Source: Strongylocentrotus purpuratus
Lineage: Eukaryota; Echinodermata; Echinoidea; Camarodonta; Strongylocentrotidae
DNA length: 64,000 nucleotides
NCBI RefSeq assembly: GCF_000002235.5
Contig: NW_022145547.1
Coordinates: 1,112,001 to 1,176,000, forward strand
Reading direction: 5' to 3'
Shown: positions 34,640 through 48,700 of the stretch, piece by piece
How positions within the stretch are numbered: the first letter of the stretch is position 1
Layout of the letters: each line of letters begins with the position of its first letter
Notes under the pieces: generated by a model
The model's database searches: none
Seen by the model: the letters and a program-made list of their open reading frames with translations, nothing else
Told to the model about the DNA's origin: nothing
Translations under genes and position numbers: made by a program

Positions 34640-35844
34640 TGTTCTGCTAGAGTGCTAAATAATTATGGTTTACTCAATTTAATAATAGTTTTATAGAACA
34701 CATGCTCAGGCATAATATTGTTTCTACGTCCAACTAATTTAGAACACTGTGGTTTACTTTTAAAATGGGGGTAACTACTATATCTAGATATTCAGGAGCA
34801 CAAAGTGTGAAAACCCGATGTTTACAGATCTTCCCCTAAAATACTACAACAAGTCGCTCTCTCTCCAGTTTATTACAAAATTTATGGCTAAAACAATAAT
34901 ATACCGTGGCAGCGCCTGAAGAAGTATTTGGGACATCCAGATACCCAAAAGCATTAAACGATTTTAAAATTTAAAAAAGAAAATATATTATACTTTCATT
35001 TTCCTCCAACATGGAGGAAATTTTCTCCATCAGATGCTCTTAGCTATTTTGCCCCAAACCCTCAGAAAAACTTTTCCACAAAATGCTGAAACGTATTTTA
35101 ACAGAATAACCTGAAAGCCCTAACCTTTTTATTATTTAGAAATTAGCAAAATAATGTAGATTTCGAGGACTCGAGGAGAAGACATCTTACGACAAAATAT
35201 TCTAAATAGAAAAAGAAAGAAAAAATAGCATAAGAAAAGAAATTACAGATAGCATTGGCCCTTTCGGGCAGTTCATTTTAAAAAGGAAATCTACAGCCTG
35301 CCCCCAGTGCAAAATGTACGTCAGTTTTTAATCAACAAAAATAGTTTTGCCTTGCCCCTTCCCACAAATCCTTGAAGACCATAATAAAAATCACATTTTC
35401 ATGGTCGCAGCTACCATTGTATGGCCGTAAGCGCAATTTAATTTTTTTCCAAAATTTAAAATTTATCAGAATTTTCCGGGAGCACCGGTAAGTTTTGATA
35501 TTCAATTTTTCTCGAATGCAGAAGTTTTCTTGAGGCTAATTTTTTAGTGCTTATAATACATCCACAGGAGCATCCAAAATATCAAAATTGTAAAGAATCA
35601 CTATCCAGCAAATTTTCAAAATTTCCCAAAACTTTGTGCGAATTGTGCGAAATAATGCAACACTCCTCTTCCGCCTCCTAATGGACTCCCGCATCGTGGA
35701 GGTTCCCCTGTGATAACGGGACACCAGGCGTCTCACCCTGGATGTTAAGATCACGTAATCTCACACTGACTTCACCTTTTCCACTCACCTTCATCCATTG
35801 GTCAGCGGGTTTAACTTCTTTCTTTTCTTGCTCCCAACCTCCAG
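34640..35844. other. Intergenic, no gene recognised
   Basis: AT-rich with no recognised repeat. The last 200 bases (about 35650-35844) align weakly with the DNA upstream of the paralogous exon at 52919. Confidence 0.45.
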
Positions 35845-36005
35845 GGGCGTCTCCGGCCATTTCATGTGAAGATGGTGCAGAAGGGAATCTGTGTTTGGAG
35901 CCATCAACTGTTCTCCTGGATCATGCTTGTCACTTATCTGTGATGACCCAAACATCAGGTTTCGACACTGGATGGATGAGAAGCAGATTTCATTGGATCA
36001 TGGTG
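35845..36005 (+). pseudogene. Exon A1: paralogue of the exon at 52919, with a 1-base deletion
   Basis: Begins after acceptor 'caacctccag' and ends before donor GTAAGA at 36006. Over 160 bases it is nearly identical to 52919-53077 (shared 'gaagatggtgcagaaggga' and 'actggatggatgagaagca'). In the intact frame of the other copy it encodes ISCEDGAEGN..LEPSTVLLDHACHL, then lacks one base relative to the other copy (after 'cttgtcac'), which moves the rest out of frame. The peptide looks like the first half of an Ig-type domain (Cys, then Cys, then HWMD), but this is a guess. An assembly error is possible. Confidence 0.55.
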
Positions 36006-36099
36006 GTAAGAAAGTCATGTGTAGCATTTGCTTCTCATTTTAAGGGTGTTTTAGGGATGGGCCAAATACAGAATACCCCATTTTAGGGGGGGGGGATAT

Positions 36100-36700
36100 T
36101 TCGAACCGATTTGCATTTCTTTGGCAGTGTTTGCATCATGCAAACCTTCGTTGGCTGTTCAAAATAAACAAGATAAAAACGAAGGAAAAATGAGAGGAAG
36201 GGGGTATTCTATATGTAGGTAGATAAGAATTTTGAATAAGTACTCTCCTTAATTTTTAAAATTCCTGTTACTGTCCTTTTCCGTATATATTCCATTCCTT
36301 TGGGATTTTAGGATTCCAGTCATGAAGCCGATATTAGGGGTTTATTAGGTTACTAGCTTTATATGCCTCTTGTCCAACTGCATTGCACGTTTGACACACA
36401 TACAAGTTAATGTAAAGATATTTCTTCGAGGAAAAGGTACATGAGTAACGCCTGACCGGCTGACTGAGTTTAGCTTTGTATCAAGAGTAGACTATCCCTT
36501 TCAGAGGCCTATTGGTATATGCCTTGCTGGAGATAGTGACTTACGAATAATGAGGCTTCGGTTATTATATAGGAATTGTCTTTCGTATATTTACTTTTGA
36601 TTTTAAGATCCATGATCTTTGACATATTGATATTCTTCGTAATTTCAGGTTTTCTGTTTTTTCTGTAAGTAGTCAAGGTGCTCGATCGTTTATGTAGTTA
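36100..36700. other. Between exon A1 and the satellite, no feature recognised
   Basis: AT-rich, no open frame of note. Confidence 0.45.
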
Positions 36701-39700
36701 ATTTCTGTCTGGGAGATGTTCGCCTACCGGCACCCCGGCCCAATCAAGTGGTCTGTCATCCGTTATTATTTATAGGGCTACCATTATAGGTTTCCCTGGA
36801 ATACATAACCCCGAAAATTTCATATAATTATTGAATATTTGTGGACACAGTTTATATTGTTATATTGATAGATAAGTTAGTATTTCACATGATGTTTGGA
36901 TGTCCTTTTTCTCTGGTGTTTGTTATTGGGTCTTGAACGGTAGGTCTATGGAACGCCCGATCAGGGACTCTTTTATTGACTTTTGCGTTTTTTGTATTTT
37001 TTACAATATGTAAGGCTTTGCAAAAGAAATTAAGGTAGGTAATGCTTGTCTGTGAGATGGTGGGCTGTAAATTACGAACCTACCGGGCCATACCCCTTAA
37101 ATAAATTGTAGGTGTGCAGCAAGCCTAGCCAGTTGCTATTTTTTTTTAATGTTTTCTATGGTTTCCCTGACAGTAACGCGTGGTAACTACATTTTTTTGT
37201 AATACATAGTTGAAGCTTGGTCCTTCCTTTGTTTATAATTGATGGTAAGGATCTGGTGTGATGTGAATACTAATTAGCCTACTGTTAACGGTACGCCCTA
37301 TCATTTGCCATTTTTATTTTTATACGTTGAGCGTGGTTCAGTCATGTACTCGATTCCCTTTTATTCTTTTTTTCTGTAAGGCTCATTAGAACTTAATGTA
37401 GTTAGCTACTGGCTGGGGACTGGGAGACGGTGTCCTATGAAAACTGAGCCTACCGGGCCACGCCCTTTAGACTGTAGGTGAACGGCACGCCCAGTCAGTA
37501 TCTCTCTTTTTCTTCTCTTATGTATGCAAAGCTTAGTTCTGTAAGAAACTTCCTATTGTGTTTCCTTCTTTTTTCTGTAAGGCTAATTAGGGTAGTTAAT
37601 TACTGCCAGGGAGACGTTATTTAGTGAATAACGAGCCTACCGGGCCCGTCCAATTAACTGTAGGTGAAAGGCAGACCCAGTCAGTTGCTTTTTTTATACA
37701 TTTATTTATGTAGACCTTTGTTCTGTCAGAAACTTAATCATTTTTTGATGTTGTAAGGCTAACTGAAATATAGGATAGTATTACTGGCTGGGATACGGTA
37801 TCATGTGAATAATGAGCCTACCGGGCCCCGCCCCTTAAACTGTAGGTGAATAGCACGCCCAGACAGTAGCCTTTTTTCTTTTCCTCTCTCTTATATGCAG
37901 AGCCTTTTTCTGTAAGAAACTTAATTTGTCTTCTTTTTTCTGTGAGGCGAATTAGACGTTAGTGTAGATAACTCTTACCTGGGAGACGGTGACCTGTGAA
38001 TAATAAGCCTACCGGGCCCCGCCCCTTCAACTGTAGCCTGAACGGCACGCCCAGACAGTTGCTTTAATATATATATAAATGTAGAGCTTTGTTCTGTCAG
38101 AAACTTAATTATTTTTGTTCTTGTTAAGCCAACTAGAATGAAGTGTAGTTAATTACTGGCTGGCAGACAGTGACCTGTGAATAATGAGCCTACCGGGCCC
38201 CGCCCCTTAAACTGTAGGTGAATAGCACGCCCAGACAGTAGCCTTTTTTCTTTTCCTCTCTCTTATATGCAGAGCCTTTTTCTGTAAGAAACTTAATTTG
38301 TCTTCTTTTTCTGTAGGGCTATTAAAAGTTTAGCGTAGTTAACTCTTAGTTGGGAGACGGTGACCTGCGAACAATAAGCCTACCGAGCCCCGCCCTTTAT
38401 ACTGTAGTTGCTTTTTTTTACTTTTATTTATGTAGAGTTTTTTTCTGTCAGAAACTTAATTATGTTTGTATTGCTGTATGGCTAACTAGAATATTGGGTA
38501 GTTTATCATTTTGATGGGAGGCGGTGTCCTGGGAAGAATGAGCCTACCGGGCCCCGCCCCCTAAACTATAGGTGAACAGCACACCAAGTCACTTCCTAGT
38601 TTGGTGAAGAGGTTAGTTTCGTCAGGTACTGATTGTTCACAAAATAATCGAAAGGCTCACCAGAATTTACTTAACTTATTTTTAAGTCTTGCCAATTTTG
38701 AGTACTTCTTGTCTCACAATTGTTACTGAAATGCCGTAGACAGTACAGCCATCGACGTGCAGGCTGATGGACAGTTGTAGATCCTTCGAGAGTTATGGGA
38801 GATCAGGTTGGATGATACATGGGCTAGCTGTAACTACTAGGTAGGGTATAACCTGTCTTACTAGAGCACCTGTGAGTGATGTTCTAGCTGGTCTTGTACC
38901 TTAAATTGCTGGAGAACGGTGCAGCAAGATAAGGCATTTTGTTCCTTCTTTCTTTTCCTTCATGTTTTTCCTTCTTTTTTCTCTCTGTAGGGCTAGTTCG
39001 TAGTTTAAGGTGCTTGCTATGTGTCATCATGCCATTCTCTTCATGCTCGTGACAGCTCAACGGCTCGCCCAATCAGTTGCTTTGTTTCATTTATTCATGT
39101 GGAGTTTTGTTCTATCAGAAACTTAATTATTTTTGTTCTCGTATGGCTAACTAGAATATAGGGTAGATAATTACTGGCTGAGAGACGGTGACCTGTGAAT
39201 AATGAGCCTACCGGGCCCCGCCCCTTAAACTGTAGGTAAATAGCACGCCCAGGCAGTAGCTTAATTTATTTTCCTCTCTCATGTATGAAGAGCCTTGTTC
39301 TGTAAGAAACTTAAATTGTCTTCTTTTTCTGTAGGGCTAATTAAATTTTAGAGTAGTTAACTCTTAGTTGGGAGACGGTGACCTGTGAATAATGAGCCTT
39401 CCGGGCCCCGCCCCTTAAACTGTAGGTGAATAGCACGCCCAGACAGTAGCTTCTTTTTTTTTCCCTCTCTCGTGTATGCAGAGCCCTTTTCTGTAAGAAA
39501 TTAATTTTTCTTCTTTTTCTGTAGGGCAAATGAAAGTTTAGAGTAGTAAACTCTTAGTTGGGAGGCGGTGACCTGCGAACAATAAGCCTACCGGGCCCCG
39601 CCCCCTAAACTGTAGTTGCTTTTTCAATTTTTATTTATGTAGAGTTTTTTTCTGTCAGAAACTTAATTATGTTTTTATTGCTGTAAGGCTGATTAGAATA

Positions 39701-42700
39701 TAGTCATTTGATGGGAGGCGGTGTCCTGTGAAGAATGAGCCTACCGGGCCCCGCCCCCTAAACTATAGGTGAACAGCGCACCCAGTCACTTGCTATTTTG
39801 GTAAAGAGGTTAGTTTCGTCAGGTACTGATTGTTCACAAAATAATCGAAAGGCTCACCGGAATTTTCTTAAGTTATTTTTTAGTCTGGCCGATTTTGAGT
39901 ACTTCATGTCTCACAATTGTTACTGTAATTCCGTGGACAGTACAGCCAGCGACGTGCAGGGTGATGAACAGTAATAGATGCCTTGAGAGTTATGGGACAT
40001 CAGGATGGATGATACTTGGGCTAGCTGTAACTACTAGGTAGGGTATAACCTGTCTTACTAGAGCACCTGTGAGTGATGTTCTAGCTGGTCTTGTACCTTA
40101 AATTGCTGGAGAACGGTGCAGCAAGATCAGGCATTTTGTTCCTTTTTTCTTTTCCTTCATTGTTTTCCTTCTTTTTTCTCTCGGTAGGGCTTGTTCGTAG
40201 TTTAAGGTGCTTGCTATGTGTCATCATGCCATTCTCTTCATGCTCGTGAAAGATCAACGGCTCGCCCAATCAGTTGCTTTGTTTCATTTATTCATGTGGA
40301 GTTTTGTTTTATCAGAAACTTAATTAGTTTTGTTCTCGTATGGCTAACTAGAATATAGGGTAGATAATTACTGGCTGAGAGACGGTGACCTGTGAATAAT
40401 GAGCCTACCGGGCCCCGCCCCTTAAACTGTAGGTCAATAGCACGCCCAGGCAGTAGCTTTATTTATTTTCCTCTCTCATGTATGAAGAGCCTTGTTCTGT
40501 AAGAAACTTAGATTGTCTTCTTTTTCTGTAGGGCTAATTAAATTTTAGAGTAGTTAACTCTTAGTTGGGAGACGGTGACCTGTGAATAATGAGCCTTCCG
40601 GGCCCCGCCTCTTAAACTGTAGGTGAATAGCACGCCCTGACAGTAGCTTCTTTTTTTTTTCCCTCTCTCGTGTATGCAGAGCCCTTTTCTGTAAGAAATT
40701 AATTTTCTTCTTTTTCTGTAGGGCTAATTAAATTTTAGAGTAGTAAACTCTTAGTTGGGAGGCGGTGACCTGTGAACAATAAGCCTACCGGGCCCCGCCC
40801 CCTAAACCGTAGTTGCTTTTTCAATTTTATTTATGTAGAGTTTTTTTCTGTCAGAAACTTAATTATGTTTTTATTGCTGTATGGCTAACTAGAATATTGG
40901 GTAGTTTATCATTTTGATGGGAGGCGGTGTCCTGGGAAGAATGAGCCTACCGGGCCCCGCCCCCTAAACTATAGGTGAACAGCACACCAAGTCACTTCCT
41001 AGTTTGGTGAAGAGGTTAGTTTCGTCAGGTACTGATTGTTCACAAAATAATCGAAAGGCTCACCAGAATTTACTTAATTTATTTTTAGTCTGGCCGATTT
41101 TGAGCACATCTTGTCTCACAATTTGTTACTGTAATGCCGTAAACAGTACAGCCAGCGACATGCAGGGTGATGGACAGTTGTAGATGCCTTGAGAGTTATG
41201 GGAGATCAGGTTGGATGATACATGGGCTAGCTGTAACTACTAGGTAGGGTATAACCTGTCTTACTAGAGCACCTGTGAGTGATGTTCTAGCTGGTCTTGT
41301 ACCTTAAATTGCTGGAGAACGGTGCAGCAAGATAAGGCATTTTGTTCCTTCTTTCTTTTCCTTCATGTTTTTCCTTCTTTTTTCTCTCTGTAGGGCTAGT
41401 TCGTAGTTTAAGGTGCTTGCTATGTGTCATCAAGCCATTCTCTTCATGCTCGTGACAGATCAACGGCTCGCCCAATCAGTTGCTTTGTTTCATTTATTCA
41501 TGTGGAGTTTTGTTCTATCAGAAACTTAATTATTTTTGTTCTCGTATGGCTAACTAGAATATAGGGTAGATAATTACTGGCTGAGAGACGGTGACCTGTG
41601 AATAATGAGCCTACCGGGCCCCGCCCCTTAAACTGTAGGTGAATAGCACGTAGCAGTAGCTTTATTTATTTTCCTCTCTCATGTATGAAGAGCCTTGTTC
41701 TGTAAGAAACTTAGATTGTCTTCTTTTTCTGTAGGGCTAATTAAATTTTAGAGTAGTTAACTCTTAGTTGGGAGACGGTGACCTGTGAATAATGAGCCTT
41801 CCGGGCCCCGCCCCCTAAACTGTAGTTGCTTATTCAATTTTTATTTATGTAGAGTTTTTTTCTGTCAGAAACTTAATTATGTTTTTATTGCTGTAAGGCT
41901 GATTAGAATATAGTGTAGTTAATCATTTGATGGGAGGCGGTGTCCTGTGAAGAATGAGCCTACCGGGCCCCGCCCCCTAAACTATAGGTGAACAGCGCAC
42001 CCAGTCACTTGCTATTTTGGTGAAGAGGTTAGTTTCGTCAGGTACTGATTGTTCACAAAATAATCGAAAGGCTCACCAGAATTTACTTAAGTTATTTTTT
42101 AGTCTGGCCGATTTTGAGTACTTCATGTCTCACAATTGTTACTGTAATGCCGTAGACAGTACAGCCAGCGACGTGCAGGGTGATGAACAGTAATAGATGC
42201 CTTGAGAGTTATGGGAGATCAGGTTGGATGATACATGGGCTAGCTGTAACTACTAGGTAGGGTATAACCTGTCTTACTAGAGCACCTGTGAGTGATGTTC
42301 TAGCTGGTCTTGTACCTTAAATTGCTGGAGAACGGTGCAGCAGGATCAGGCATTTTGTTCCTTCTTTCTTTTCCTTCATTGTTTTCCTTCTTTTTTCTCT
42401 CGGTAGAGCTTGTTCGTAGTTTAAGGTGCTTGCTATGTGTCATCATGCCATTCTCTTCATGCTCGTGACAGCTCAACAGCTCGCCCAATCAGTTGCTTTG
42501 TTTCATTTATTCATATGGAGTTTTGTTCTATCAGAAACTTAATTATATTTTGATCTTGTAAGGCTAACTAGAATATAGGGTAGTTAATTACTGGCTGAGA
42601 GACGGTGACCTGTAAATAATGAGCCTACCGGGCCCCGTCCCCTAAACTATAGGTGAACAGCGCACCCAGTCACTTGCTATTTTGGTGAAGAGGTTAGTTT

Positions 42701-45700
42701 CGTCAGGTACTGATTGTTCACAAAATAATCGAAAGGCTCACCAGAATTTACTTAATTTATTTTTTAGTCTGGCCGATTTTGAGCACATCTTGTCTCACAA
42801 TTTGTTACTGTAATGCCGTAAACAGTACAGCCAGCGACATGCAGGGTGATGGACAGTTGTAGATGCCTTGAGAGTTATGGGAGATCAGGTTGGATGATAC
42901 ATGGGCTAGCTGTAACTACTAGGTAGGGTATAACCTGTCTTACTAGAGCACCTGTGAGTGATGTTCTAGCTGGTCTTGTACCTTAAATTGCTGGAGAACG
43001 GTGCAGCAAGATAAGGCATTTTGTTCCTTCTTTCTTTTCCTTCATGTTTTCCTTCTTTTTTCTCTCTGTAGGGCTAGTTCGTAGTTTAAGGTGCTTGCTA
43101 TGTGTCATCATGCCATTCTCTTCATGCTCGTGACAGATCAACGGCTCGCCCAATCAGTTGCTTTGTTTCATTTATTCATGTGGAGTTTTGTTCTATCAGA
43201 AACTTAATTAGTTTTGTTCTCATATGGCTAACTAGAATATAGGGTAGATAATTACTGGCTGAGAGACGGTGACCTGTGAATAATGAGCCTACCGGGCCCT
43301 GCCCCTTAAACTGTAGGTAAATAGCACGCCCAGGCAGTAGCTTTATTTATTTTCCTCTCTCATGTATGAAGAGCCTTGTTCTGTAAGAAACTTAGATTGT
43401 CTTCTTTTTCTGTAGGGCTAATTAAATTTTAGAGTAGTTAACTCTTAGTTGGGAGACGGTGACCTGTGAATAATGAGCCTTCCGGGCCCCGCCCCTTAAA
43501 CTGTAGGTGAATAGCACGCCCAGACAGTAGCTTCTTTTTTTTTTCCCCTCTCTCGTGTATGCAGAGCCCTTTTCTGTAAGAAATTAATTTTCTTCTTTTT
43601 CTGTAGGGCTAATTAAATTTTAGAGTAGTTAACTCTTAGTTGGGAGGCGGTGACCTGTGAACAATAAGCCTACCGGGCCCCGCCCCCTAAACTGTAGTTG
43701 CTTATTCAATTTTTATTTATGTAGAGTTTTTTTCTGTCAGAAACTTAATTATGTTTTTATTGCTGTAAGGCTGATTAGAATAAAGTGTAGTTAATCATTT
43801 GATGGGAGGCGGTGTCCTGTGAAGAATGAGCCTACCGGGCCCCGCCCCCTAAACTATAGGTGAACAGCGCACCCAGTCACTTGCTATTTTGGTGAAGAGG
43901 TTAGTTTCGTCAGGTACTGATTGTACACAAAATAATCGAAAGGCTCACCAGAATTTACTTAAGTTATTTTTTAGTCTGGCCGATTTTGAGTACTTCTTGT
44001 CTCACAATTGTTACTGTAATGCCGTAGACAGTACAGCCAGCGACGTGCAGGGTGATGAACAGTAATAGATGCCTTGAGAGTTATGGGAGATCAGGTTGGA
44101 TGATACATGGGCTAGCTGTAACTACTAGGTAGGGTATAACCTGTCTTACTAGAGCACCTGTGAGTGATGTTCTAGCTGGTCTTGTACCTTAAATTGCTGG
44201 AGAACGGTGCAGCAGGATCAGGCATTTTGTTCCTTCTTTCTTTTCCTTCATTGTTTTCCTTCTTTTTTCTCTCGGTAGAGCTTGTTCGTAGTTTAAGGTG
44301 CTTGCTATGTGTCATCATGCCATTCTTTTCATGCTCGTGACAGCTCAACGGCTCGCCCAATCAGTTGCTTTGTTTCATTTATTCATATGGAGTTTTGTTC
44401 TATCAGAAACTTAATTATATTTTGATCTTGTAAGGCTAACTAGAATATAGGGTAGTTAATTACTGGCTGAGAGACGGTGACCTGTGAATAATGAGCCTAC
44501 CGGGCCCCGCCCCTTAAACTGTAGTTGCTTTTTTATTTTTTATTTATGTAGGGTTTTTTTCTGTCAGAAATTTAATTATGTTTTTATTGCTGTATGGCTA
44601 ACTAGAATATTGGGTAGTTTATCATTTTGATGGGAGGCGGTGTCCTGGGAAGAATGAGCCTACCGGGCCCCGCCGCCTAAACTATAGGTGAACAGCACAC
44701 CAAGTCACTTGCTAGTTTGGTGAAGAGGTTAGTTTCGTCAGGTACTGATTGTTCACAAAATAATCGAAAGGCTCACCAGAATTTACTTAACTTATTTTTT
44801 AGTCTTGCCAATTTTGAGTACTTCTTGTCTCACAATTGTTACTGTATTGCCGTAGACAGTACAGCCAACGACGTGCAGGCTGATGGACAGTTGTAGATCC
44901 TTCGAGAGTTATGGGAGATCAGGTTGGATGATACATGGGCTAGCTGTAACTACTAGGTAGGGTATAACCTGTCTTACTAGAGCACCTGTGAGTGATGTTC
45001 TAGCTGGTCTTGTACCTTAAATTGCTGGAGAACGGTGCAGCAAGATAAGGTATTTTTTTCCTTCTTTCTTTTCCTTCATGTTTTTCCTTCTTTTTTCTCT
45101 CTGTAGGGCTAGTTCGTAGTTTAAGGTGCTTGCTACGTGTCATCATGCCATTCTCTTCATGCTCGTGACAGATCAACGGCTCGCCCAATCAGTTGCTTTG
45201 TTTCATTTATTCATGTGGAGTTTTGTTCTATCAGAAACTTAATTAGTTTTGTTCTCGTATGGCTAACTAGAATATAGGGTAGATAATTACTAGCTGAGAG
45301 ACGGTGACCTGTGAATAATGAGCCTACCGGGCCCCGCCCCTTAAACTGTAGGTGAATAGCACGCCCAGACAGTAACTTTTTTTTTTCCCATCTCTCGTGT
45401 ATGCAGAGCCCTTTTCTGTAAGAAATTAATTTTCTTCTGTTTCTGTAGGGCTGATTAAATTTTAGAGTAGTTAACTCTTAGTTGGGAGGCGGTGACCTGT
45501 GAACAATAAGCCTACCGGGTCCCACCCCCTAAACTGTAGTTGCTTATTCAATTTTTATTTATGTAGAGTTTTTTTCTGTCAGAAACTTAATTATGTTTTT
45601 ATTGCTGTAATGCTGATTAGAATATAGGGTAGTTAATCATTTGATGGGCGGCGGTGTCCTGTGAAGAATGAGCCTACCGGGCCCCGCCCCCTAAACTATA

Positions 45701-48700
45701 GGTGAACAGCGCACCCAGTCACTTGCTAGTTTGGTGAAGAGCTTAGTTTCGTCAGGCACTGATTGTTCACAAAATAATCGAAAGGCTCACTAGAATTTAC
45801 TTAAGTTATTTTTTAGTCTGGCCGATTTTGAGTACTTCTTGTCTCACAGTTGTTACTGTAATGCCGTAGACAGTACAGCCAGCGACGTGCAGGGTGATGA
45901 ACAGTGTAGATGCCTTGAGAGTTATGGGAGATCAGGTTGGATGATACATGGGCTAGCTGTAACTACTAGGTAGGGTATAACCTGTCTTACTAGAGCACCT
46001 GTAAGTGATGTTCTAGCTGGTCTTGTACTTTAAATTGCTGGAGAACGGTGCAGCAGGATCAGGCATTTTGTTCCTTCTTTCTTTTCCTTCATTGTTTTCC
46101 TTCTTTTTTCTCTCGGTAGAGCTTGTTCGTAGTTTAAGGTGCTTGCTATGTGTCATCTTGCCATTCTCTTCATGCTCGTGACAGATCAACGGCTCGCCCA
46201 ATCAGTTGCTTTGTTTCATTTATTCATGAGGAGTTTTGTTCTATCAGAAACTTAATTATTTTTGTTCTCGTATGGCTAACTAGAATATAGGGTAGATAAT
46301 TACTGGCTGAGAGACGGTGACCTGTGAATAATGAGCCTACCGGGCCCCGCCCCTTAAACTGTAGTTGCTTTTTTAATTTTATTTATGTAGGGTTTTTTTT
46401 CTGTCAGAAACTTAATTATGTTTTTATTGCTGTATGGCTAACTAGAATATTGGGTAGTTTATCATTTTGATGGGAGGCGGTGTCCTGGGAAGAATGAGCC
46501 TACCGGGCCCCGCCCCCTAAACTATAGGTGAACAGCACACCAAGTCACTTGCTAGTTTGGTGAAGAGGTTAGTTTCGTCAGGTACTGATTGTTCACAAAA
46601 TAATCGAAAGGCTCACCAGAATTTACTTAACTTATTTTTTAGTCTTGCCAATTTTGAGTACTTCTTGTCTCACAATTGTTACTGTAATGCCGTAGACAGT
46701 ACAGCCAACGACGTGCAGGCTGATGGAAGTTGTAGATCCTTCGAGAGTTATGGGAGATCAGGTTGGATGATACATGGGCTAGCTGTAACTACTAGGTAGG
46801 GTATAACCTGTCTTACTAGAGCACCTGTGAGTGATGTTCTAGCTGGTCTTGTACCTTAAATTGCTGGAGAACGGTGCAGCAAGATAAGGCATTTTGTTCC
46901 TTCTTTCTTTTCCTTCATGTTTTTCCTTCTTTTTTTCTCTCTGTAGGGCTAGTTCGTAGTTTAAGGTGCTTGCTATGTGTCATCATGCCATTCTCTTCAT
47001 GCTCGTGACAGATCAACGGCTCGCCCAATCAGTTGCTTTGTTTCATTTATTCATATGGAGTTTTGTTCTATCAGAAACTTAATTAGTTTTTTTTCTCGTA
47101 TGGCTAACTAGGATATAGGGTAAATAATTACTGGCTGAGAGACGGTGACCTGTAAATAATGAGCCTACCGGGCCCCGCCCCTTAAACTGTAGGTGAATAG
47201 CACGCCCAGACAGTAGCTTCTTTTTTTTCCCCTCTCTCGTGTATGCAGAGCCCTTTTCTGTAAGAAATTAATTTTCTTCTTTTTCTGTAGGGCTAATTAA
47301 ATTTTAGAGTAGTTAACTCTTAGTTGGGAGGCGGTGACCTGTGAACAATAAGCCTACCGGGCCCCGCCCCCTAAACTGTAGTTGCTTATTCAATTTTTAT
47401 TCATGTAGAGTTTTTTTCTGTCAGAAACTTAATTATGTTTTTATTGCTGTAAGGCTGATTAGAATATAGGGTAGTTAATCATTTGATGGGAGGCGGTGTC
47501 CTGTGAAGAATGAGCCTACCGGGCCCCGCCCCCTAAACTATAGGTGAACAGCGCACCCAGTCACTTGCTAGTTTGGTGAAGAGGTTAGTTTCGTCAGGTA
47601 CTGATTGTTCACAAAATAATCGAAAGGCTCACTAGAATTTACTTAAGTTATTTTTTAGTCTGGCCGATTTTGAGTACTTCTTGTCTCACAATTGTTACTG
47701 TAATGCCGTAGACAGTACAGCCAGCGACGTGCAGGGTGATGAACAGTAATAGATGCCTTGAGAGTTATGGGAGATCAGGTTGGATGATACATGGGCTAGT
47801 TGTAACTACTAGGTAGGGTATAACCTGTCTTACTAGAGCACCTGTGAGTGATGTTCTAGCTGGTCTTGTACCTTAAATTGCTGGAGAACGGTGCAGCAGG
47901 ATCAGGCATTTTGTTCCTTCTTTCTTTTCCTTCATTGTTTTCCTTCTTTTTTCTCTCGGTAGAGCTTGTTCGTAGTTTAAGGTGCTTGCTATGTGTCATC
48001 ATGCCATTCTCTTCATGCTCGTGACAGCTCAACGGCTCGCCCAATCAGTTGCTTTGTTTCATTTATTCATGTGGAGTTTTGTTCTATCAGAAACTTAATT
48101 ATATTTTGATCTTGTAAGGCTAACTAGAATATAGGGTAGTTAATTACTGGCTGAGAGACGGTGACCTGTAAATAATGAGCCTACCGGGCCCCGCCCCTTA
48201 AACTGTAGGTGAATAGCACGCCCAGGCAGTAGCTTTATTTATTTTCCTCTCTCATGTATGTAGAGCCTTGTTCTGTAAGAAACTTAATTTGTCTTCTTTT
48301 TCTGTAGGGCTAATTAAATTTTAGAGAAGTTAACTCTTAGTTGGGAGATGGTGACCTGTGAACAATGAGCCTACCGGGCCCCGCCACTTAAACTGTAGTT
48401 GCTTTTTTAAATTTTTATTTATGTAGAGTTTTTTTCTGTCAGAAACTTAATTATGTTTTTATTACTGTAAGGCTGATTAGAAAGTAGGGTAGTTAATCAT
48501 TTGATGGGAGGCGGTGTCCTGGGAAGAATGAGCCTACCGGGCCCCGTCCCTTAAACTATAGGTGAACAGCGCACCCAGTCACTTGCTATTTTGGTGAAGA
48601 GGTTAGTTTCGTCAGGTACTGATTGTTCACAAAATAATCGAAAGGCTCACCAGAATTTACTTAAGTTATTTTTTAGTCTGGCCGATTTTGAGTACTTCTT

